A stretch of DNA of 64,000 nucleotides from Liolophura sinensis. Lineage: Eukaryota > Mollusca > Polyplacophora > Chitonida > Chitonidae. The notes below the pieces were generated by a model that worked only from the letters and a program-made list of their open reading frames with translations, had not been told where the DNA came from and searched no databases. Each line of letters begins with the position of its first letter. Within the stretch, counting starts at the first letter, position 1. The position numbers and the translations under genes are program-made. The stretch lies in contig NC_088300.1 in assembly GCF_032854445.1 (NCBI RefSeq), forward strand, positions 12,495,191 to 12,559,190, written 5' to 3'. This document shows positions 1 to 11,169 of the stretch, piece by piece.

Positions 1-65
1 ATTAGTTCAGGAGTTTTAGAATGAATCAATGACTGCTGGAGGTTTAATTTCATACATAACATTTT

Positions 66-352
66 TTTCAGCCGTATGACGATGAGGAGTCATTGGGTTT
101 GTGTACATATACTGTGTCTTCTTGTGGCAGGGTGAGTCCAAGCCCCCAAAGTGCTGTTGCCACTGAAGTATCATGCCGAAGACAACAGACATGACACCTC
201 ACCCAGTCACAATATGCTGACACCGGACCAACCTGTTATGTTTTCTTTGCTCTAACATCTCAGAACTGAGAACCAAGTGTGGCAGCCGCAAGTACCATTT
301 TTAAATTTTTTGGTATGACCCGACCTGGGTTTGATCTCAGGGTCTCCAGATG
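66..352 (-). repeat. tRNA-derived SINE, family B (copy 1)
   Basis: The head is at the right end on the minus strand, where a box-B-like stretch (gagatcaaacccagg on the minus strand) sits in a tRNA-like context. The body contains the conserved block ending in cacaagaagacacagtat. The same body recurs at 10868-11166, 21690-21950 and 26150-26275, which is the evidence that this is a dispersed family. The family name is mine. The left end carries the typical tail with a tatgacgatgaggag block. Confidence 0.7.
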
Positions 353-1110
353 TTGTAGGCATATACATGTACATGTAGCAAGCTCAACATGATCTAGAAA
401 GTAGGTCAGTAAGATTCCAACAATGTTCATTTTTAATAGGATAAATCCTACTGGAGCAGAGACAAAGTTCATCAAATTCAAAGAAGATGTATAAGTCAGT
501 TCTCTAGAAATTTCGGTCATCAACACATTGACTTGTTGACATACGAATGGACATGCAAGACAACGGCAATACTCTTCAGCCACAGATGGCAAAGTTTATC
601 TGTGATTAGTTACCTGCCTGCGCTGTTATTGAAAAGATGGCCTTAAATGGGAATTCCGTGGTGTGTTATTTGAACATAAAATTAGAAATCAAATTCAAAG
701 GCGGCAGCAGCATTATTAAACTTAAATTCTTAAAAGTTCATCACAAAAATTCTTAAAATGAAGTCCACGCCAGCTGAAAATGTTTTAAGAAACAAAAAAT
801 CAGCAAACCTTGGGATTACATGCTGGGTATTACCATTCTCTTTTTTCTCAACACAAAATTTCACTTTTAGACAGCTTCACAGAAAATTTTGTTATAAATG
901 CAACACCATGTAACTTTTATTACGATTAATAAAATGTTGCACAGTGCAGGTTTCTTGCTACACTTTGTAAGGCATTAATAAGATCTGCAAAGCCCTAGAG
1001 ATAGTACTCATCAACACTTCATCAGAGGTTAATATCAGAAGTAAACCAACAAAGATACACAGTTTGTCCTTGTCAAATCTTGTTTTTGTACAGATCAACT
1101 GTGCTTGACC
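353..1110. other. No recognised feature; minus-strand open frame only
   Basis: AT-rich DNA. A minus-strand open stretch around 370-590 encodes a hydrophobic peptide (with ...NFVSAPVGFILLKMN...). It lacks convincing splice sites and runs into SINE B, so I do not call it a gene. Confidence 0.4.
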
Positions 1111-1152
1111 TTAGCTCTTACACGACTGTCTCACTTGTGTTGTAGGACTTAC

Positions 1153-1276
1153 CGCGTCCTGTTAGCAAAAACTGTGGGCTATTTTCATTGAGGTTGTACT
1201 TGAGGATGACAGATAATAAGCAGGAGTGGAGAAGAATGATGAACGGATTCCCTGTGAGGCGCTTAACTCTGGCAAA
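1153..1276 (-). CDS. Possible internal exon of an unidentified gene
   Basis: On the minus strand a good 3' splice site (pyrimidine-rich tract ending aatttctcag at 1277) opens a 124-nt segment. It has no stop in one frame and ends at a near-consensus donor (ACGCG|GTAAGT, GT at 1152-1151). The 41-codon peptide starts FARVKRLTGNPF, has a hydrophobic middle (IILLHSCLLSVIL) and ends near SPQFLLTGR. It starts in phase 0 and ends in phase 1. It does not resemble the part of B3GALNT2 expected next, and exon 3 of that gene ends in phase 1, which would put this segment in the wrong frame. It may belong to a different minus-strand gene. No family was recognised. Confidence 0.4.
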
Positions 1277-1289
1277 CTGAGAAATTACA

Positions 1290-2404
1290 AGAGTTATACA
1301 CGCCAAACAATGTCTTCCGGACGTTGCTTCATTGATTTCTAATTGGAAGAGCAGTCAAGCGTCCTTCTAAACTCAAGTAATTACAAGGGTCCAAGGCAAA
1401 CCATTAAAACTGTTTGTCGCATCAACAGCGTTCGTAGCTGTCCGATCACGTTCCTGAAATCTAATCACAAATGCTAGAATCAGCAATGGAACGACAACAC
1501 TTCATCTTTACAAGATGAAGCTGTCTGCAATCAGGAATCTCATCTGCCAGAAAATACCTCTGGCATCTTGCCTCTGTGACTCTGAAGAGGCTCCTAGAAA
1601 TACCCACAACCGTACAGCCAAGTACACTTCTTCAAGCCTCCTATCATGATTCACTTCCAATAACTTAATAACGACAAAGGATTTTTTTTTGAAGATGCTA
1701 TAGTCATGGTCTTTTGTAAAACAACAAACAGTCCACAGTTTCCAAAAGTTTTGACAACAATCTGCTGAACTGCAAAATAAATTCCACCACTATAAGAGCC
1801 CACAAATATGATCTAATCAGTGCCCTAACTGTTGACAAACAGCTTCATACATTAATTGATTTTCTGATTTAAACAACTGTTTTCAATTAACACCCACCAA
1901 GAGAGGACAACTGTTCCAGCTATCTTGTTGACCAACAAAGGCAACAATTGGTGCTTGGTGCATGCAGGACAATGGACTCCTGTTGGATTCTATCTACATC
2001 ACTGTCAGTCAAAACCAGGAAAATGTTTGCAAACAAACATCACTTGTTTGCAGAGAATAAACAAGAGTCTGCTGCAACTTAAAACTTTAATGGTACATGT
2101 ATGTATTAAAGCATATTCTCTAGTAATGCACTGCTATATATCAATAATATCGACAAAAGGATTGTTTGCTGACAACAATACACACTTTATCTTCCAGCAA
2201 CGACAACTGTGAGGATTGGAAACTTTGCATGGTGTACCACAATACAACTGTATCATCAATTATAAAGACAGGCCTATAAAAAACATCTGGAATACTCTAT
2301 GATAAATCATGTTTTTGTCACACACATCCATAGGCATCACAGAAACAAATAAATATTCACAATATTAAAGAAACCCTAGAACAGAAGGGTCTGTGAACAA
2401 AAAA
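1290..2404. other. No recognised feature
   Basis: Unique-looking AT-rich sequence. The only sizeable open frame (1925-2212, plus) has no splice context or family resemblance. Confidence 0.4.
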
Positions 2405-2410
2405 CATATA

Positions 2411-3892
2411 TTGTAGGTGTGAACGTATGTTGTAGCTGTGAACATATGTTGTAGAGGTGAACATATGTTGTAGATGTGAACATATGGTGTAGACGTGAAC
2501 ATATATTGTAGATGTGAACATCTCTTGTTGGATTGAACATCTTTTGTAGGTGTGAACATATGGTGTAGGTGTGAACATATATTGTAGGTGTGAACATATA
2601 TTGTAGGCGTGAACATACGGTGTAGATGTGAACATATACTGTAGACATGAACATATGTTGTAGGTGTGAACATATGTTGTAGGTGTGAACATATGTTGTA
2701 GGTGTGAACATGGGTTGTAGGTGTAAACATATATTGTAGGCGTGAACGTATGTTGTAGGAGTGAACCTATGTTGTAGGAGTGAACATCTATTGTAGGTGT
2801 GGACGTATGTTGTAGGTGTGAACGTATGGTGTAGGTGTGAACATATGGTGTAGGTGTGAACGAATGTTGAAGGTATGAACATATGCTGTAGGTGTGAGCA
2901 TGTATTGTAAGTGTGAACATATATTGTAGGTGTGAACGTATGTTTGTAGGTGTGAACATATGTTGTAGGTGTGAACATCTGTTGTAGGTGTTAACATGTG
3001 TTATAGGTGTGAACATGCTTTATAGGTGTGAACATACATGTATGTTGTAGGTGTGAACATATATTGTAGGTGTGAACATATGTTGTAGGTGTGAACATGC
3101 ATTGTATGTGTGAACATGCACTGTAGGTGTGAACATATGTAATAGGTGTGAACATATGTTGTAGGTGTGAACATATATCATAGGTGTGAACATCTGCTGT
3201 AGGTGTTAACATGTTGTAGGTGTGAATATATGTTGTAGGTGTGAACATATTTTGTAGGTGTGGACATATATTGTAGGTGTCGACATTAGAAGGTGGGAAC
3301 ATATGTTGTAGGTATGAATGTGCGCTGTAGGTGTGAATATATGTTGTAGGAGTGAACATCTATTGTAGGGTGTGAACATATATTGTAGGTGTGAACATCT
3401 GTTGTAGGTGTGAACATATGTTGTAGACGTGAACATATGGTGTTGGCCGGAATATATACCGCAGAGACGTGAACATATGTTGTAGGTGTGAACATGTGTT
3501 GTAGGTGTGAACATGTGGTGTAGATATGAACATATGTTGTAGACGTGAACATATGGTGTAGACGTGAACATATGGTGTAGACGTGAACATGTGTTGTAGG
3601 TGTGAACATGTGGTGTAGATATGAACATATGTTGTAGGTGTGAACATATGTGGTAGGTGTGAACATATGTGGTAGGTGTGAACATATGGTATAGGTGTGA
3701 ACAGATATCGTAGGTGTGAACATATGTTGAAGGTATGAACATATACTGTAGGTGTAAACATGTGTTGTAGGTGTGAACATATACTGTAGGTGTAAACATA
3801 TATTGTAGGTGTGAACGTATGTTGTAGGCGTGAACATAAGTGGTAGGTGTGAACATATGTTGTAAGTGTGAACATATGTTGTAGGTGTGAAC
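2411..3892. repeat. 19-bp minisatellite, about 78 copies
   Basis: The consensus unit is gtaggtgtgaacatatgtt, repeated with scattered substitutions and a few indels. Because 19 is not a multiple of 3 and no phase of the minus-strand unit contains a stop, all minus-strand frames stay open for 120-220 codons. These give pseudo-proteins of the type MFTPTTYVHTYNICSHLQH. I read those as artefacts of the repeat, not as genes. Occasional breaks, such as 3446-3470 (ggccggaatatataccgcag), interrupt the register. Confidence 0.95.
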
Positions 3893-4077
3893 TGGTGAAC
3901 TGTAAGTTTTTAAAGGGACACAATGCTGAAAGAAATTCAGAATTTTTGAGTTGGTTCAGCTAAATACAAAAATGAGCTGCATTTCACTCCTGACTAAACC
4001 TCCTAGGCCTATATTTTCTAAAAAATGTCAAAAACAATAATAATCCCTTTAAAGCTCTTTCTGATCTGCGGCCATGT

Positions 4078-4690
4078 CTGCATCTAACTGTGAATTTAAA
4101 TCTATCAGTCACAGTGTGATCAGCCATTAGTACTCCCTCATTCACTCCCAAATCTAACATGTTACTCACCTGTCACTTTAAATGTAAATCTGTCCGTCAT
4201 GCCTCCACAGTGTGATTATCTCTCAGTAGTCCCTCATACACCCCTGATCTAATCACTCACTTACCTGTGAGTGTCAATCTGTTAGCCACACCTCCACAGT
4301 GTGATCATCTTTCAGCAGTCCCTCATACACCCCTGATCTAATCAGTCACTTACCTATGAGTGTAAATCTGTTAGCCACACCACACTGTGATTATCTCTCA
4401 GCAGTCCCCCATACACCCCTGATCTAATCAGTCACTTACCTATGAGTGTAAATCTGTTAGCCACACCACACTGTGATTATCTCTCAGCAGTCCCCCATAC
4501 ACCCCTGATCTAATCAGTCACTTACCTGTGAGTGTCAATCTATTAGCCACACCTCCACAGTGTGATCATCTTTCAGTAGTCCCTCATACACCCCTAATCT
4601 AATCACTCACTTACCTGTGAGTGTAAATCTGTTAGCCACACCTCCACAGTGTGATTATCTCTCAGAAGATCCTCATACACCCCTAATCTA
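4078..4690. repeat. 86-90 bp tandem repeat, about 7 units, with splice-donor-like motif
   Basis: Units contain the blocks cacttacctgtgagtgtaaa, ctgttagccacac, cagtgtgattatctctcag and catacacccctgatctaat. The leftmost unit (about 4078-4160) is the most diverged. Read on the minus strand, most units carry ACTCACAG|GTAAGTG, a near-consensus 5' splice site, preceded by a short open stretch. Whether any copy is used for splicing cannot be told from sequence. Confidence 0.85.
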
Positions 4691-5995
4691 AGGAGCACAA
4701 TTGGATGCAAGACCTGCAAACAGTAAACAAAAATAAACATATAGTGTATTTTGAATCAGACATTTATTTGATTAGGTTTTATGCAGTGCATGATAAAGTT
4801 TCACTTCCATCAGGCTGATGTGTGGTGGAAACAGGTGTACTGACTGCTCTTTGCCAGGCAGCTGACAGACCTCTGGACTTAAATCCACAGCAGATCACTT
4901 CAAAGAGAGGTGTCCAACGATCGCTTGCAGCAAGAAAACAACTTTAGCCCAAGTTTTGGCCAGGATCCCATCACATAATCCATGACAGACTTTTTCATGA
5001 AACTGCTCATTAATTTTGGGCAAAAAAATCCATATTGGCTAATCAAATCTATTTTTCTGAATAGCTCAAAATAGCTCAATTAAAATTATTGCCTTTCATT
5101 AAACTTCAGTTTAATTCCTGTACTAATTATAGTGTTAAAATGATTCTACAAGTTTGAACAAAGCTTGAAAAAGTTATAGTATCCAGCCTTACAAATTTCA
5201 GAAACTTTATTACCAATATTGAACAATAACATGCAAAGACATGGTTCATATTTTAGGAAAGGCAATTATGCAGCCTACTCAAAAATAATATCAAATCTTC
5301 AACTGGATCTACACTGATTAATTTTTTAACAAAAATCTCCAGTACAGCATCTTTAACCTTTGTTCATTAATTTTTCTTAGCTCATGGCATTTCAAATAGA
5401 ACAATGCTCAAGAACATTATATTGTTCCTGAAAGGTGTACATTCTCATCTTGAATTCAAAATATCGTCTTTCACCTGAGTATACACATGTACATACCCTA
5501 AATGACCTACATTTTTGTCCATGACTAACTTCCTCATGTTTCTGGACTTTGAGAGTTCTACTGATCTTAAAGAGGTGTTCTAGAGTTTTGAGGGAAGGGA
5601 CTATGATATCCTACTGGATAAAGGCAAATGTCAGCACCAAATACAATATTTTAAGACACTTATCTGCCTCTAACAATGCACTTTTGTGGGTGAAATCAGA
5701 GGTCATTTAGGGTAGATCCAAACTGCCAAACTGTGAGTCTTATAAACTTATTCTCTGTTATCCTATGTTTACTTATAAATATTATATGACCTTTTAAAAG
5801 TCTACTCATAAGTCTCTAGTGTGAAACAGCTTTCCACAGGAAGTCATGTTTTTAATTTTTTGCATGGACACAAATGCCTGATTTTTTTTTCATCTTGTTC
5901 ACTACCTAGAAAACAGAATAGCAATCTCCAGTTACCTGGTTTTTGTTTATTAAAAAGGTTTCATGTCATATTAATGCTTTGTGAGCCACGAAACC
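4691..5995. other. No recognised feature
   Basis: AT-rich, unique-looking DNA with no splice-bounded open frame or repeat family that I could recognise. Confidence 0.4.
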
Positions 5996-5998
5996 CCA

Positions 5999-6127
5999 GG
6001 GGCCACTGGCACAAAGCGATCCTTGCCTAAGTTGCCTGTAACTACCATGGCAACATATGCCTTTCGCATGAGTCATCATTGCGGTTACAATCCACTTTGA
6101 CTACAATCGCTTTGTGCAGGCGGCCTC
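5999..6127. repeat. Imperfect inverted repeat (MITE-like or hairpin)
   Basis: The left arm ggggccactggcacaaagcg (5999-6018) is an imperfect reverse complement of the right arm cgctttgtgcaggcggcctc (6108-6127), with about 90 bp between them. This could be a short non-autonomous DNA transposon or an old hairpin. No target-site duplication was established. Confidence 0.45.
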
Positions 6128-6615
6128 TAACAACAGGATAGTAAAGTGGCAACCAAGCACACCCGGTTTCAGTTCTAAAACACTAAATACACACTGGCAC
6201 TACTGTTCCCCATGAGTGTTTTGTTTTGTGTATTGTCAAGTTGTGTTTTGATAACAGTATAGGTTGCAGTATTATTTCACTCTATGGTCACCAGCATAGT
6301 GCGACAGGTACATTCTATTTTTTTCATGTCCGAACATTTCTTAACCCATACACACTTGTTAACAACTACCATTTTGGAATAAAAACATGATCAAACAGTT
6401 TGATGACATAATATACATTGAAGCCGGATCCTAACCAATCAATCCTACACCCACTGAGACCGGAGGATCCCCTGAAGGTCGGCTCATGGATAGCGTACAA
6501 TACGCCGACCACGCACCATGACGCGATCTTCCGGCCTTCGTACGCGAATCCTCTGCTGACCCTCGGCCGACCATCAGCAGACCATCAAATGTTTTAACAC
6601 TAAATACGGACCTGT
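6128..6615. other. No recognised feature
   Basis: Mixed-composition unique DNA. A CpG-containing patch at about 6425-6570 has no open frame with splice sites. Confidence 0.35.
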
Positions 6616-6618
6616 AAA

Positions 6619-6750
6619 TACGATATCCTGTAAACCGACATGCCTCTTATAAACACCATTATGACTTGCACCATATTTACTTGCACCGATATCCTGTAAA
6701 CCATAATACCTCTTATGAACACCATGATGGCTTTTACTTGCACACAAATT
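6619..6750. repeat. Two-copy ~70-bp tandem duplication
   Basis: The block gatatcctgtaaacc...cctcttataaacaccattatgactt is followed by a second, slightly diverged block with gatatcctgtaaacc...cctcttatgaacaccatgatggctt. Only two copies are present. Confidence 0.7.
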
Positions 6751-6759
6751 TCGCATTTT

Positions 6760-7780
6760 TTATCAGTAAATTTGTGACAGTTTTATAATACAAAATTTTG
6801 CAGGAGTATTTGACTTTACTGTGTCATGAGGGTCAGCCTCGTGTGTATATACGCTTAAAAAAAAAAGCCTTTTGAAAATGCCCGCGTACATGTAACGAGT
6901 CCTTTTGGTACATCACACAAGGTACACATTTTATAAAACTTCAAACCACTGACACATATAAAGGTCAGCAAGTTAATGTTTTTCCCTTTCATATGGAGTG
7001 TGTAAATTTTATCCCAAATTCCACAATTGTCAATCCTATGGTTTAATCATTCTTATTAGCACAAAAAACGTGTTTATTAACGAGTGCAATCATACGTGGC
7101 ATTTACATAAGTGTGAAGACATGCAATGTAGGCCTCAGGCCTATATGCATTCTAAATCTTGCAAGCTACAAAATGTATTACATATTTTGACAATATTCCT
7201 TTACCTATCCATGTATAAATTATGAAAATACACCAAAGAAAGTAAAAATCAAAATCTTTTTTGGGTACCGGTGAAAAGAAATCTATAAGTGCAATTCCAT
7301 TCCAGTTTTTGATGTTACTTTATAATAGCCCAAATAATTACTTTCCACCAAATATCAGGCAGGTCTGTGCATGTGTTATGTTCGAAATCGGTCAAAAAGT
7401 TCTAAAAATTCATAGAGAAAGTCGCATCATAACTTCAGAATCATTTCAACAATTTAAATAGTACAGCAGGCCACAAAATCTGACATGAACAAAACAATCA
7501 GAAGAATATTCAGAGATTCCATTCGGATTAGAACACAAAAGTTTATTCACTTGAGGAGAAAAAATAAGCTAAGAAATCTACTGAAGCAAAGATCTTATTT
7601 CTAAATTTCTACTGTTTTATCTGTGAAATAAACAACCCCACTTTACAGGAAGTCTAATGCGACTGCCTTTCAAACTGAGCAAAAATAAATACAGAACTGA
7701 GAAGATGAAGCTAATTAAAATGCCATTCTCTGATGGAAAATAAAATATAAAAAAAGTGCAGTAATTTTGTACCAAAGTGC
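6760..7780. other. No recognised feature
   Basis: AT-rich DNA. Short open frames only, none with conserved motifs. Confidence 0.35.
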
Positions 7781-7784
7781 TCGT

Positions 7785-7925
7785 CTTTAGGAGATACATG
7801 AATGCAAAGCTTCAGCTCAATGCATAATGTACTAAAATCATGAATTTAGTAATTTAATTAGTAATTAATATACATATCAGAGCATCACCGATACAACATC
7901 CCCATTGTCATATATTTAAGAAATA
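7785..7925. repeat. Dispersed repeat family C
   Basis: It contains the block acatgaatgcaaagcttcagctcaatgca followed by a run like taattaatatacatatcagagcatcaccga. Related blocks occur at 9575-10030 and, more diverged, at 40470-41000. These are old interspersed copies of an element I cannot name. Confidence 0.55.
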
Positions 7926-8640
7926 ATGTTCGCGTCAGGGTATTCTAACGGTAGTTTTACATCAAATCGATGTGGAAGAGTTTATATATGGAAGTCGGAG
8001 GAGAAACAAAAAGAGCAAAAAACGCCCCCACTTTCCATGACACGTTGTTTTCGTCCAACCGAACGTTCTACAAATGAAACATCTGCAGGGTTGCTTTCAC
8101 ATTTCAGCTAATACACTGTTATCAGGGTAGGCTTCAGTGAGACAGGCACGGTCTCAAACAGCGACCACAATGACAGCAAGCCGAGGAGGTCACTCGTTGC
8201 TGGCAGCCAGAGTTCGGACAGATCAAAAGTTTTCCCAAACCCTGTATGACTGAGCTAAAGGAGCTGGAAACCTCTGGCATCAGCAAAACAACAACAAAAA
8301 TGCAGAGCTCAACTGTTTAAACGTAATTAAAGTTTTTTCAATTACGTACGAAAAAAAAATGAAACACACAAAATTAGGTTAACAATAGTTTGATACTAAA
8401 TTTTATTTGGTTTAATTGTGTAAATGCTTTGCGGTTGTCTTGTATTCTGTATCAAATTCAACAACACTGGGTAATGAATGCTGAAATAATAGAGCACTTC
8501 AGTTCGCATTTTCAATTCAATATTAATTTCTCTGTTGAGAAATAACAAAACAATACCAACATCATAGATTTGTGTTTATGATTATTATAAGTAAGCAAAT
8601 AAATATATTATAATTTATATGTTGAAGGTATCATGATAAA
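7926..8640. other. No recognised feature
   Basis: No open frame with coding character. It ends at the Crypton-like remnant. Confidence 0.35.
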
Positions 8641-8652
8641 TACGATTTGCGT

Positions 8653-9435
8653 TTATTGTATTGTGAAACACAATGGATCATCAAACAAGGATTGGGAGTT
8701 GAAAAGGCAGCCAGTCTGCTGTCCAGAGGATGTGAAGTTGATGTGAACTCTGCTGTTATTTATTATTGCATTGCTGAACAGCCCTCCAAAACTTTGAGGC
8801 GTGACTGAAAACTGGGATTTTGCCAGTTGGATGGTATTGCTACTGTTACATGTAACATTACAGTCGATAGCGTCAGGCATTTGCACTGGGAGTGGCGTGA
8901 CTGACATGGGAGTATTTTCACTCAACAGCATTTTCACTTTCAGCATTTTCTGATAACACACTGGACACATGCAGGATATTGCTGATTTCATGTTGTTTTG
9001 AAACAGACGGTTTGGTCACATAACTCCATACACTGCATTCATTGCGGTGGCCTGTCACAGACATAACGTCCATCACAGAAACCCCAGCATCAGCAAGAAC
9101 TGTGGCTGTGGTAGCCCGGATGCAGTGATTCGTGTACTGCGGCTGAGTTTTGCATAGCGGGAAATATCAGACATCATGGATCCGATCGTTTTGTGACCCA
9201 CTGGTTGATTCCCATACCATGGTTTGTGGTCAGCTGGGACATTTAGGAGAGGCCGCTGAAAGAAAGACTCGCAGGAAGAATTATCAGGTCCGTATGTAAA
9301 ACAAAAACTTTTCGTGAAACCATTCTTATCTCTTATTGTGTAGCGTTCAAACGTCCCTATGGGCTTCAAATTATCTGTAACCTGATACTTTTCCTCTTTA
9401 AAATAATCGTTCGCCCCGACAGAAAAAAAAGCCAT
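8653..9435 (-). pseudogene. Crypton/DUF3504-type tyrosine recombinase, frameshifted remnant
   Basis: Three successive minus-strand frames together read as the C-terminal half of the DUF3504 (Crypton-derived) tyrosine recombinase family. The first part (9435 to about 9140) contains PWYGNQPVGHKTIGSMM, typical of the region before the catalytic core. The frame then shifts by one nucleotide in a run of A. The next frame reads NHCIRATTATVLADAG, then VTGHRNECSVWSYV. This retains the H-x-x-R box, the GHR histidine/arginine and a candidate tyrosine, and the frame stops at 8918. A third frame downstream gives the family-like tail (SFGGLFSNAIINNSRVHINF). The two frameshifts argue for a dead copy. The N-terminal portion is missing. 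The alternative is an exon of a host DUF3504 gene, but no splice sites explain the shifts. Confidence 0.75.
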
Positions 9436-9574
9436 TTTGTTTCTTTGTTCTTTATTTTTTGTCTGCTTTATTCAATGTAAACAACAACCTCTATCCACAC
9501 ATAGAACAGAATTTTGGGAGGGGGAAAGCCTTGATCATCCGCAGGTTGCTTGCACACCTTCCCACATATGTATA
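9436..9574. repeat. Short SINE A remnant in otherwise plain DNA
   Basis: The stretch around 9518-9575 (gggaaagcc...catccgcaggttgct...acaccttccca) matches the middle of SINE A in minus orientation. The rest is unassigned. Confidence 0.45.
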
Positions 9575-10030
9575 CCTCTGATATGCATGTAAAACTTCAG
9601 GTCAATACATGCTGTACTTTTTGTGATACCAGCCCAAACATTTTGTTTAACTTTTGATTCTAATGCACAATACATGAAGTCAGGAATTCGGTAAGTCTAC
9701 TCAATACAGCCACTCATGAAGACTTCTGTACAAGGGTGATAACTTGCTGCGCAAACTTTAGAAATGTTCAAATTGAATTCATATACAATTTTCAATATTT
9801 CTTCCAATATACATGTACCACCCAATGCCACCAAAGAGCTTGCCTGTAGGAGACACATGAATACAAAACTCCAGCTCAATACACACACAAATGAAGTTCA
9901 GTAATTTACAGTAATTAATATGCGCACAACAATGGAACATCCCCTTGTGCCATTTTGAAAAACTTCAATTCAATACTTATGGTAATTTTTCAGACACCAC
10001 CCTTAACATTTCTCTGTTATGTTGGGTATG
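9575..10030. repeat. Dispersed repeat family C, several diverged units
   Basis: Recurring blocks of the type acatgaatacaaaactccag...ctcaatacac and agtaattaatatgcgcaca...aatggaacatcc occur at about 9590 and 9850. They are spaced like diverged tandem units of an older element. Confidence 0.5.
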
Positions 10031-10865
10031 ATATAAAACTAAGTTGTGTTACTAAACAAAGCGTTTCCACATCAATTGCCTCCACCCTCTTTTATAACAA
10101 AAAAATTTTCGGAAAGAATCCACAAAAACTCAAACAGCAACCAAGAGAATTATAAAGTCACTGTTTCCAAGGTCATGGCAAAGAATCGCACATAATCATT
10201 TTTCAAGACAGGAACAGGAAGCCATAAAAACACAAGTCTTCTGACAAATCCTAATGATCAAGTATAAAATGCCGGACAAATGAGCCATGGAGTTTCATAC
10301 AAAACTGGAAAACTTCAAAGAAAATACCTTCTGAAATCGCACATGGACCACCCACAATATATACACAAAACCCTGAGACGATTATCACTTCCACAAGGGC
10401 TGTGATTATCAATGCACAAAAAATTCAAATCTCTTTTCAAAAAAAGCTGAAGACAAGTTCTGGAGAATACTCGACAGGAAATTCAGCAGCCAGAAAGAAT
10501 TTATAGCCCAACATGATCCTCACAACTTTTCGTGTTCAACAATGCGAACAGCCTGGCTTTGTAAAGAAATTAAACCATAATTCCCTGGATGAACAACATT
10601 TTCTGCTTCACCAACTTTAAATGTCAAAAGGAAAACCCAATTCTAAGTGCAATGTCAAAAAAATACATCTGGATCAATACTGCGAGGAAAAAAATCTGTT
10701 GAGATATTTTACAGAGTATTTATGTGTAAGGCTACCATGAAGTCTGCTGGAGTTCTCTATTTGCTTTCATGTAGGTATAGCACACTAGTACATGTGTAAA
10801 CCTGATTAGTGCTGATTGGTAACTAACACTGTTTGAGTAAATCTGGTGATGTCATAATGGTGTAT
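10031..10865. other. No recognised feature
   Basis: AT-rich unique DNA. No splice-bounded coding segment was seen. Confidence 0.35.
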
Positions 10866-10867
10866 TT

Positions 10868-11166
10868 CTTCAGTGAGTGAATGAATGAATGAATGAATCA
10901 ACCAATTTTTTTAGTCAAAAGATGAGGAGGAGTCACTAGGAACACATATACTGAGTCTTTTTGTGGCATAGCGAGTCTATGCCGCCAAAGTGCTGTCGCC
11001 ACTGAAGTATCATGCTGAAGACACCACCCATGACACCCCACCCATTACACTGACAATGGGCCAACCAGTCCTGTCTCCTTCCTCTAGCCTTTGGTATCAC
11101 TCTACCTGGGTTTGATCTCGTGTCTCCTGATTTCGAGGTTGACACTCTAACCATTAGGCCTCCGAT
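10868..11166 (-). repeat. SINE family B (copy 2), near full length
   Basis: On the minus strand the tRNA-like head starts near 11166 (ggcctaatggttagagtgtc is a box-A-like stretch) and carries a box-B-like gagatcaaacccagg. The body ends with a gactcagtatatg block. The tail at the left is a (gaat)n run at 10878-10898. Confidence 0.8.
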
Positions 11167-11169
11167 GCC

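Noticed and set aside
1153-1276. Exon 4 of the B3GALNT2-like gene
   Set aside because: The peptide does not resemble the family. Exon 3 ends in phase 1, and joining gives a stop after three codons.
2411-3892. Possible CRISPR array
   Set aside because: There are no unique spacers between repeats; it is a plain minisatellite in a eukaryotic genome. The same applies to the other arrays.
2357-3923. Several overlapping minus-strand open frames of 120-219 codons
   Set aside because: All lie in the 19-bp minisatellite and exist only because the unit lacks stops in every phase.
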